From the NCBI GenBank assembly GCA_900547955.1, contig URIR01000033.1, forward strand, positions 1 through 21,491: DNA of 21,491 bases. Direction: 5' to 3'. Made by a program: the position numbers and the translations under genes. Below, piece after piece: positions 1-5,457 of the stretch (within the stretch, counting starts at the first letter, position 1; each line of letters begins with the position of its first letter). The notes beneath the pieces were generated by a model. It searched no databases. It saw nothing but the letters and a program-made list of their open reading frames with translations, and was not told where the DNA came from. This DNA is from an uncultured Eubacteriales bacterium. GTDB taxonomy: Bacteria; Bacillota; Clostridia; Christensenellales; QALW01.

Positions 1-62
1 TACCGTTATATACGGCAGCTTGCTGGAGTCTGAATAGGCGGCCGACGCAAACTGATGTATTG

Positions 63-761
63 TTATAACGGTTCTGCTTGGACGCTTAAATTTTTTAAAA
101 TATTAAAATCATCCAAATTATAGATAGTCACACAAAAATCGTTATATATAAAGATTATCCTATTTCCAGCGGGTCCTCCCCAACCAGTCTCGTATGTTCT
201 TATGAGCACATCTTGTTCGTGTCCTCCGATATTTAATCGCTCCAGCTTATCATGCATAATACTGCAGTTTACGCTGCAGCCATATCCGTTAAAAACCGCA
301 GTTTTATGCTCATAAAAATTTTGTACCGCGCCAACATTTTTTAAATATTCCAGTACACCCCCTTGCGTTAATTCCTTGTTTTCATCTAAAATTATTTCAA
401 TCATAATGGATATATTAGAACTGTTTGCACTATTGTATTTTAAAAAATATTCTATGCCGCAGCCCTGTTTGACTGAATAAAGTTCTTTATATAAGAATAT
501 ATTAGTCAAAATACTGTCATTCTCATAGCCATTAATTATAGGAATTGGTATTCCTTTGTTTTGAATATACTCTGCAACAGCGCCAAATTCATTAAGAGAA
601 TATTTGCTGCCAGTTTGGTCTGGCGATTGTACCCATTCTTTAAATTCTTCTATGGTAGAAAAGGAATTTCGTAAATAAGAAGGGGATTCACCGCCTGAAA
701 ATACGCTCATAGCTCCTATCATAATAAGCATAAGCATTGCAGCCATTATTTTATATTTCAT
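63..761 (-). CDS. Small secreted protein of unknown function
   Basis: I do not recognise this 232-residue protein. Residues 1-22 form a hydrophobic signal peptide (MKYKIMAAMLMLIMIGAMSV) with no lipobox cysteine, so the product is probably exported rather than lipidated. The mature part is mixed alpha/beta in appearance, contains the cysteine-bearing stretch GYGCSVNCSI (about residues 159-168), and has no membrane segment after the signal. The start is set by a strong AGGAGG about 7 bases upstream of ATG. A possible -10 (TATAAT, 808-813 on the minus strand) lies about 45 bases upstream of the start but has no good -35. A consensus promoter inside a repeat at 1140-1168 also points toward the gene from further away. 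No partner gene sits in the same operon. The coding call is firm; the function is unknown. Confidence 0.8.
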   Translation of the reverse strand: MKYKIMAAMLMLIMIGAMSVFSGGESPSYLRNSFSTIEEFKEWVQSPDQTGSKYSLNEFGAVAEYIQNKGIPIPIINGYENDSILTNIFLYKELYSVKQGCGIEYFLKYNSANSSNISIMIEIILDENKELTQGGVLEYLKNVGAVQNFYEHKTAVFNGYGCSVNCSIMHDKLERLNIGGHEQDVLIRTYETGWGGPAGNRIIFIYNDFCVTIYNLDDFNILKNLSVQAEPL

Positions 762-849
762 AATTAGCCTCCTATACGGACGGCGTCTTTAAAAATTCAA
801 CATTTCTATTATATTTAACAGCCCGCACAGAATATATTGTCTAAATTAT

Positions 850-1000
850 TACCCTCAGTTTACAAAAAAGACGGTCAGAAGGCATAAAATTTGCGTCCTG
901 CTGCGTTGCTTTCGCTCCAAGTATGCGGAATTGAGCATAACGCAGAAAATGGATAAATTATCCAGTTTTGAGGCGTGTAGTTCCTTGTAAACTGAGAGTA
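850..1000. mobile_element. MITE-like element, family B (TACYCTCAGTTTACAA ends)
   Basis: The left end TACCCTCAGTTTACAA (850-865) and the right end TTGTAAACTGAGAGTA (985-1000) are inverted repeats matching at 15 of 16 positions. Both ends are TA, as expected for an element that duplicates a TA target (Tc1/mariner-IS630 type). The 151-bp body carries no credible gene but holds a shorter inverted pair, TGCGTT...AACGCA, so it can fold further. It lies between the secreted-protein gene and the promoter repeat. No transposase is present, so this would be a non-autonomous element or remnant. Confidence 0.6.
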
Positions 1001-1123
1001 TAATCTATAGTTATAATTGATACAAGAAATCGGGCGTTTATTGTCCACGCATATTGAAATATGTTTACAACTAGAAGCTTCTGTGTGATATGAGCTGGCT
1101 CGGCGTACATCTGATGTTACAAG

Positions 1124-1211
1124 AACCAATCTCAAGCTGATTGTACCATGCCGCATACGCCGTGTCAATACCTCAATCTTAAAAAAACTCCAGGCTCTGT
1201 GCGCAGGCTGG
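1124..1211 (-). repeat. Promoter-bearing repeat, copy 1
   Basis: Read on the minus strand, this 88-bp segment matches 19945-20031 (plus strand). The first 24 bases, starting CCAGCCTGCGCACAGAGCC, are identical. A slightly diverged linker follows, then GAGGTATTGACACGG, ATGCGGCATGGTACAAT, and a decaying tail ending GGTT. It begins only five bases beyond the frame-restored stop codon of the traX-like gene and points toward the secreted-protein gene at 63-761. Confidence 0.7.
1140..1168 (-). promoter_or_regulatory. Consensus sigma-A promoter inside repeat copy 1
   Basis: On the minus strand TTGACA (1163-1168) is followed after exactly 17 bases by TACAAT (1140-1145). The same hexamers and spacing recur in the second repeat copy although parts of the spacer differ. 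A transcript would start near 1133 and run through the family B element toward the gene at 761. Confidence 0.6.
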
Positions 1212-1215
1212 TTAA

Positions 1216-1954
1216 TTAAAGTTCTATAATACGCTTTATAAAATAAATAATCAGAAGATGAACTGGATAAAACCAATAAAAACTCCATTGTATAAGCTTG
1301 CTTTTTTTGCCACGGCGCCCGTTATAGCGTCTTAACAATGGAATGGAAAAAAGAATGCCTATTCTGGAAAGCACGGAGGGCATATCATATAAAGCTCCCT
1401 GAAGCAGATATAAGCCTGAAATTGCAATGTGAGCCGCCGTCTGCTGGTTTTTTTTCTTCGTGAAATATTCCGAAAAACAGCACGAGCAAGACGGCTATAT
1501 AATTCCAGTCCGCCGAATAAGCCAGCAGGCAGCAAAATCCAATAAGCCCGCATTTAAATAGTATCGGAATATCCCAGTAATAAATGGCTAGCGCAGCCAG
1601 GCCGCACAGCAGCGACCACATTACATCCGTAGCCTTCCAGAATTCTCCCATGTTATATTCCATGCAGAGCACATACGGATAGTAAGAAACTATGGACATA
1701 ATAAGCAGCCTGGCCATGTATTTTTTTAAATTAGAAGTATGATAGTATCCCTCGGCTATTAAAAAGCACATAATAGGCGCCGTTAATTTTCCCGGCATGC
1801 GCAAAAACTGATAAACCGCATAATGGTGAGGCATAAATACTATCATACAATGGTCAAATACCATTGCTATAATGGCAATCAGCTTAAGCTGATTGGAATT
1901 AAAGGTCGCTCTCGCTGCACGCGTCTTGAGTGTGATTTGATGTTTGCCGTCCAT
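1216..1954 (-). pseudogene. TraX-family membrane protein, frameshifted at an A8 run
   Basis: TraX-family proteins are integral membrane proteins, named after the F-plasmid protein that N-acetylates pilin; in Firmicutes they usually stand alone in the chromosome and their role is unclear. The first frame (ATG at 1954, good AAGGAGC SD) gives the typical N-terminus, including NSNQLKLIAIIAMVFDHCM, MPGKLTAPIMCFLIAEGYYHT and several hydrophobic helices, then derails after FGIFHEEKK and stops at 1385. The missing C-terminus is intact in another frame: HIAISGLYLLQ, then LRRYNG, and SFYWFYPVHLLIIYFIKRI before a stop at 1216-1218. Removing one A from the A8 run at 1448-1455 joins the two halves into about 245 residues, the usual family length. 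It could be an inactivated gene, a phase-variable or slippage-expressed gene, or an assembly error in a homopolymer. Confidence 0.8.
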
Positions 1955-2037
1955 AATGCTCCTTGATATCGAGACCGCAGTCTGCTAAAAAAGAATAATC
2001 TTAGAAGCTTAAAAGATTTAATAAGTCTGTTAATTAC

Positions 2038-2069
2038 ACAACCCGGAAAGCTTTTGCTTCCCGGGCTGT
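2038..2069 (-). terminator. Hairpin between tRNA-Lys and traX-like gene
   Basis: An inverted repeat, ACAACCCGGAAAGC paired with GCTTCCCGGGCTGT around a TTTT loop, with small mismatches. It lies downstream of tRNA-Lys and upstream of the traX-like start. The base run after it on the minus strand is not U-rich, so a role as terminator is only likely, not shown. Confidence 0.4.
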
Positions 2070-2113
2070 TAAAAATTTTCCATTTAGCAGCAATATGCTG
2101 TTTATGGGAGGTA

Positions 2114-2189
2114 TGGTGATCCATCCGAGATTCGAACTCGGGACACCCTGATTAAAAGTCAGGTGCTCTGCCGACTGAGCTAATGGATC
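2114..2189 (-). tRNA. tRNA-Lys (anticodon TTT)
   Basis: The minus strand folds as a complete cloverleaf. The acceptor arm GATCCAT pairs with ATGGATC, the anticodon arm CCTGA/TCAGG holds the loop CTTTTAA (anticodon TTT), and the T arm is CCGAG-TTCGAAT-CTCGG. The discriminator base is A and CCA is encoded. It is preceded by its own promoter at 2229-2257. Confidence 0.97.
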
Positions 2190-2228
2190 ATTTGTGCGCT
2201 GAATAATCTTCTAGCTGAAAACGGGTTA

Positions 2229-2257
2229 ATTATAGCACATATAAAATAGTTTGGCAA
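2229..2257 (-). promoter_or_regulatory. Promoter of tRNA-Lys
   Basis: On the minus strand TTGCCA (2252-2257), a 17-base spacer and TATAAT (2229-2234) lie about 40 bases upstream of the mature tRNA 5' end. Confidence 0.75.
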
Positions 2258-2320
2258 CAAAAATATTAGACTGCTGAAATTTTTGCGCTTAACGGGCGTT
2301 TTTTCTTAAAGAAGCGCATA

Positions 2321-2406
2321 GACAATACAATCAAAGCGCAACGCGGTTTGGACCGCAATATCCATTGCGCACCCTTTATGCTGAATTGTACCTCTGATTT
2401 GCTGTC
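2321..2406. mobile_element. MITE-like element, family A, short copy
   Basis: The left end GACAATACAATCA (2321-2333) is inverted and imperfectly repeated at the right end, ending TGATTTGCTGTC (2406). Both sides are flanked by TA (2319-2320, 2407-2408). The same end sequence occurs at 9401 and, as one end only, at 15775. The 86-bp body has no gene. It sits downstream of the ANT(6)-type gene. The flanking TA and terminal inverted repeats suggest an IS630/mariner-mobilised element. Confidence 0.55.
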
Positions 2407-2506
2407 TAAACGCCCTAGCTTATTTTGGATATATAAATTAAAAAGCGGCGTGTGCGGATTGATTTACTCCCATATCTTAATTCAGCGATTTAATTAATAA
2501 ATTTTA

Positions 2507-3385
2507 TCATTGAACAGCCTGCTCCCATTCGTCCTTAACCGCTTTCAGGTAACTAAGCATATTAATTTCGTCCTGCTCGTTATAGCTGTAATCCAGCGCG
2601 CAGCCCACATTGCGAGCCAATTCTCCAAAAAGGGCGCCTGCTGTAAAAACCGCTTTCCAAAGGCGCTCATAATTGCTATCTGAATATGTGTTCATATATT
2701 TGATATATATATTCTCAGGTAGAAGCCGCTTATAATACTTGCCCATTTTACCTGCCGATACCTTGAAGTCGTTATTTATCCCTATATACCAGTCTATCAT
2801 ATCCTTTAAATCAGAGCGCACAATCTCGTTATACATCTCCATTGCATAGGGCAGCTCGTCCCTGATTATGCCTTTAGCTACATTTTGCATACACCACCAG
2901 AAATTATTGCAGCAGGAGCTGTAAAATAATTCGCTGGGACGCTTTATATGATAATCGCTATCGCTGGCAGGCGGGAACTTAGGCAGAAAATTATCTTTAT
3001 CCAGCAAAACTACGCTCTGACTGTCTCTGCTTATTAAATGCGGCTTTTGGACAGGAATTAAAGTTAAATCTATTCTGCTGCCGTCATAAAAGAGCATAAG
3101 CCAGTTAAAGTGTCCGCTGCCGTCCGGACTGCGCATTGTTTCAGGAGTCTGCGTCATAAGCCTGCGCCCGAAAATATTCAAAAAATCCTGGTTATTTAAA
3201 AAGGAATCAAATTCACGCACTACATATACTATATCATAATCCTGATATTTATCCCGGGGAGCATTGGGATTGGCCCGCGAGCCGTTGAGTATAACCCCGC
3301 GGACGCGCTCGTCCGTTTTGGCAAAACCTAATATCAAATCGTACATTTGACGTTCTGAACGCATATTTAGTATTTTTTCCGGCAT
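2507..3385 (-). CDS. Aminoglycoside 6-nucleotidyltransferase (ANT(6)-like)
   Basis: The 292-residue protein belongs to the AadE/AadK (ANT(6)) family, cytosolic enzymes that transfer AMP from ATP to the 6-hydroxyl of streptomycin. The nucleotidyltransferase signature is present: GSRANPN (35-41) followed by DYDI (49-52), giving the metal-binding aspartates D49 and D51, with a third acidic residue in RIDLTL (D106). The length matches the family (about 285-300). The start is supported by AGGGAG nine bases upstream of ATG. A TATAAT (3424-3429, minus) with a poor -35 is the likely promoter. The gene is monocistronic, between tRNA-Lys and the palindromic element. Family membership is strong. Whether it gives streptomycin resistance cannot be told from sequence, because many chromosomal homologues are not proven resistance genes. 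Confidence 0.9.
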   Translation of the reverse strand: MPEKILNMRSERQMYDLILGFAKTDERVRGVILNGSRANPNAPRDKYQDYDIVYVVREFDSFLNNQDFLNIFGRRLMTQTPETMRSPDGSGHFNWLMLFYDGSRIDLTLIPVQKPHLISRDSQSVVLLDKDNFLPKFPPASDSDYHIKRPSELFYSSCCNNFWWCMQNVAKGIIRDELPYAMEMYNEIVRSDLKDMIDWYIGINNDFKVSAGKMGKYYKRLLPENIYIKYMNTYSDSNYERLWKAVFTAGALFGELARNVGCALDYSYNEQDEINMLSYLKAVKDEWEQAVQ

Positions 3386-3475
3386 CTTAAGCCACTCCCT
3401 GCGAAAGATATAAATTTTGCTTAATTATAGCATAGAAGCCTTTGCTTGAAAAGAGAACGAATATATAAACATATA

Positions 3476-3608
3476 TTTTTAATATCGCGCATGCCCATAG
3501 GGGGGCGGCTCTTTGCGGCCGGAACGGCCGCCGCGCGCTTTAAAGCGCGCGGGCAGGCGTAAGCCTGCCAAAGAGCCGCCCCCCTATGGGCATGCGCGAT
3601 ATTAAAAA
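3476..3608. repeat. Four-way-junction palindromic element, copy 1
   Basis: The outer arms 3476-3515 and 3569-3608 are perfect 40-bp inverted repeats, ending inward in GGGGGGCGGCTCTTTG. Between them lie three abutting hairpins with no spare bases: 3516-3530 (CGGCCG, loop GAA), 3531-3552 (an uninterrupted 22-bp palindrome, half-site CCGCGCGCTTT) and 3553-3568 (GCAGGC, loop GTAA). The whole can extrude as a four-way junction carrying three hairpin arms. The same plan recurs at 14892-15028. It lies between the divergent ANT(6)-like gene and tRNA-Arg promoter. No U-run follows the structure, so it does not look like a plain terminator. Confidence 0.9.
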
Positions 3609-3644
3609 AGCTCAAAAATTATTTAAAGCATACGCTGAATTTTG

Positions 3645-3673
3645 TTGACAGCAAGGTGTTTTAGAGCTATAAT
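3645..3673 (+). promoter_or_regulatory. Promoter of tRNA-Arg
   Basis: Perfect consensus: TTGACA (3645-3650), 17-base spacer, TATAAT (3668-3673), 17 bases before the tRNA. Confidence 0.9.
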
Positions 3674-3690
3674 ACAAAAGCTAAATAAAT

Positions 3691-3766
3691 GCGCTTGTAG
3701 CTCAGTGGATAGAGTACCCGGCTACGAACCGGTTGGTCGCAGGTTCAAATCCTGCCAGGCGCGCCA
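3691..3766 (+). tRNA. tRNA-Arg (anticodon ACG)
   Basis: The cloverleaf has acceptor arm GCGCTTG/CAGGCGC, D arm GCTC/GAGT, anticodon loop CTACGAA (ACG, read as inosine after deamination), T arm GCAGG-TTCAAAT-CCTGC, discriminator G and encoded CCA. One oddity is a C-U mismatch at the top pair of the anticodon stem (CCCGG against CCGGT). Confidence 0.95.
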
Positions 3767-3768
3767 GG

Positions 3769-3809
3769 CAGAGCATGGACTAATGTGTTCGTGCTCTGTT
3801 CTTTTTTTG
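3769..3809 (+). terminator. Terminator of tRNA-Arg
   Basis: CAGAGCA (3769-3775) pairs with TGCTCTG (3792-3798), followed by TTCTTTTTTTG. This is a typical intrinsic terminator directly after the tRNA. Confidence 0.8.
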
Positions 3810-3835
3810 TTCTGAGTATTTTTACGGCGCTTAAT

Positions 3836-3865
3836 TTCTTAAAGCTGCCCAGGCAGCTTTAAGAA
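3836..3865. repeat. 30-bp palindrome upstream of the radical SAM gene
   Basis: TTCTTAAAGCTGCC is repeated in perfect inversion around a two-base centre (CA). It lies 75 bases upstream of the radical SAM start codon. With so small a loop it suits a protein-binding site or cruciform better than an RNA hairpin; no U-run follows. Confidence 0.55.
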
Positions 3866-3940
3866 AGGCATCCTTCGGCGCGCGTATATAAATAATTAAG
3901 CGTACCGGCACAGCTATATAATTTATACTGGAGATTAAAA

Positions 3941-4813
3941 ATGCATTTTGTTCAGGCTAAAGCCATACTCTCGCCTAAAAATGGAATGAATTTATACAGA
4001 GGCTGTACGCATGGGTGCATATACTGCGATTCCAGAAGCCTTTGCTATAATATGCCTCATAAATTTGAGGACATAGAGATTAAAGAAAACGCTATTGAAT
4101 TGCTTGAGGCGGCTTTAAAGCGCAAAAGGCATAAATGCATGCTGGCCACCGGCTCCATGACCGACCCATATCTGCCTTTGGAAAGTCAATTGGGCTATAT
4201 GCATAAGGCGCTTGAGCTGACTCTTAAATACGGCTTCGGGTTTACCCTGATAACTAAATCCAGTCTGGTATTACGGGATATAGAGCTGCTGCGCGAAATA
4301 AACCGCCGCACTAAATGCGTCGTGCAAATGACTTTGACTACCTTAGAGCCGGAGCTTTGCGCCAAGCTGGAGCCTAATGTAAGCTCGACTCAGGAGCGCT
4401 TTGAGACGCTTCAAAAGCTTAATCAGGCCGGTATTCCCACCGTGGTCTGGCTCTGTCCGATACTCCCCTTTATAAACGACACTCCCCAAAATATATCAGG
4501 CATACTGGATTACTGCGCGCAGGCTGGAGCGTACGGCGTAATCTGCTTTGGAATGGGCACGACTATGCGCCCGGGCAGCCGCGAATATTTTTATAAGCAG
4601 CTTGACAAACTTTTCCCCGGCATGAAGGAAAAATATATGGGCGCTTTCCAGTCAAGCTATCACGCGGTAAGCCCCCATAACGCCGCCCTTATGCGGCTTT
4701 TTCATGAAAAATGTGAAAAATACGGTCTTGTTCACGATAATCAAAGGATTTTTGAGTATCTGTCTGAGTTTGAGGATAAAACAGCCGGGAAGCAGCTTAC
4801 CTTCTGGGAATGA
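3941..4813 (+). CDS. SPL-family radical SAM protein
   Basis: The 290-residue protein has the radical SAM cluster motif C22-x3-C26-x2-C29 (RGCTHGCIYC), which binds a [4Fe-4S] cluster and S-adenosylmethionine. The N-terminal pattern LSPKNGMNLYRGCTHGCIYCDSR, the ATGSMTDPYLPLE segment (about 69-81) and the LITKS strand are typical of the group related to spore photoproduct lyase (SplB-like, often annotated 'SPL family radical SAM protein'). Their reaction is mostly unknown, and this is shorter than true SplB (about 340 residues). The C-terminus ends in KQLTFWE, a common ending in this group. The start follows a modest TGGAGA SD. The gene stands alone, ahead of the MarR operon promoter. Family is sure; substrate unknown. 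Confidence 0.9.
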   Translation: MHFVQAKAILSPKNGMNLYRGCTHGCIYCDSRSLCYNMPHKFEDIEIKENAIELLEAALKRKRHKCMLATGSMTDPYLPLESQLGYMHKALELTLKYGFGFTLITKSSLVLRDIELLREINRRTKCVVQMTLTTLEPELCAKLEPNVSSTQERFETLQKLNQAGIPTVVWLCPILPFINDTPQNISGILDYCAQAGAYGVICFGMGTTMRPGSREYFYKQLDKLFPGMKEKYMGAFQSSYHAVSPHNAALMRLFHEKCEKYGLVHDNQRIFEYLSEFEDKTAGKQLTFWE

Positions 4814-4924
4814 GACTGCTAAGGAATACGCTTGTTTTAAACCGAAATCTGCGCATGGCTTTCAGGCCCGCTGCTTAAGCCCTTTGAAATTTAATTTACC
4901 TGTAATTTGTGCCGCCCTTGAATA

Positions 4925-4953
4925 TTGACAAAGAGACGGTTTATTAATATAAT
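4925..4953 (+). promoter_or_regulatory. Promoter of the marR-ABC exporter operon
   Basis: Perfect consensus: TTGACA (4925-4930), 17 bases, TATAAT (4948-4953). Transcription should start around 4960, at the first base of the operator pair. Confidence 0.9.
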
Positions 4954-4959
4954 AAAATA

Positions 4960-4988
4960 GTTGCGTATGCAACAGTTGCGGATGCAAC
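4960..4988. promoter_or_regulatory. Tandem operator palindromes, likely MarR sites
   Basis: Two 14-bp palindromes, GTTGCGTATGCAAC (4960-4973) and GTTGCGGATGCAAC (4975-4988), separated by one base. They start right after the -10 box and cover the transcription start, where a bound repressor would block RNA polymerase. MarR proteins bind such palindromes as dimers and usually repress their own operon. That the encoded MarR protein binds here is inference from position. Confidence 0.85.
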
Positions 4989-5013
4989 ATATAAATTAAA
5001 CAGGGGGAAGGCT

Positions 5014-5457
5014 ATGATATATTTTATGAGGGCGCTAGGAGAGGTATGGCGCTGCGCAAACCTTTACCGTACCGGCAAATACGGCGAACTGGGCCTGGGC
5101 AGCTATCAGGATTCCTATATATTGAATATATGCAGGCAGCCCGGCATTACCCAGGAACAGCTTTCAAGGCTTATATATGTGCATAAAAGCAGCGTGGCGA
5201 GGCAGCTGGGCGCGCTGGAGGAAAAGGGCTTTATCACCCGAACGCCCGACCCGGACGACAAGCGCAGCCTGCTGGTTTATCCAACGCAGAAGGCTTTGGA
5301 CGCGCTGCCCTTTATCCGCGAGGTACATGCAAAGTGGAACGCTCTTATACTTTCGGGCTTTAGCCCGCAGGAGCAAAAGGATATTGAAAAATATGTAAAG
5401 CGGCTGGCAGAGAACGCCAAGCGGGTGCTGGAAGGAGAGGAATTGAAGCCCGAATGA
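5014..5457 (+). CDS. MarR-family transcriptional regulator
   Basis: This 147-residue winged-helix protein shows the MarR layout: N-terminal dimerisation helix, then a helix-turn-helix at about residues 47-73 (ITQEQLSRLIYVHKSSVARQ) and the wing with the hallmark DPDDKRS segment (about 85-92), ending in a C-terminal dimerisation helix. It probably senses a small molecule and represses the operon through the two palindromes at 4960-4988. SD GGGGGAAGG precedes ATG. Its stop overlaps the next start as ATGA, so it is translationally coupled to the exporter subunit. MarR-ABC exporter operons are common in Clostridia and often respond to toxic compounds. The inducing ligand cannot be read from sequence. 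Confidence 0.93.
   Translation: MIYFMRALGEVWRCANLYRTGKYGELGLGSYQDSYILNICRQPGITQEQLSRLIYVHKSSVARQLGALEEKGFITRTPDPDDKRSLLVYPTQKALDALPFIREVHAKWNALILSGFSPQEQKDIEKYVKRLAENAKRVLEGEELKPE

Noticed and set aside
2..72. 9-bp inverted repeat ACCGTTATA / TATAACGGT near the left edge
   Set aside because: The arms are short and 53 bases apart, overlap the stop of the secreted-protein gene, and have no U-run. Could be chance.
875..1288. Open frame of 137 codons on the minus strand
   Set aside because: It overlaps the traX-like C-terminus out of frame, then runs across the promoter repeat and into the family B element. No SD of its own.
3421..3615. Open frames over the palindromic elements (also 14739-15089 and 14843-15031)
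   Set aside because: The frames merely cross GC-rich inverted repeats; their Arg/Pro/Ala-rich translations mirror the palindromes and lack SDs.
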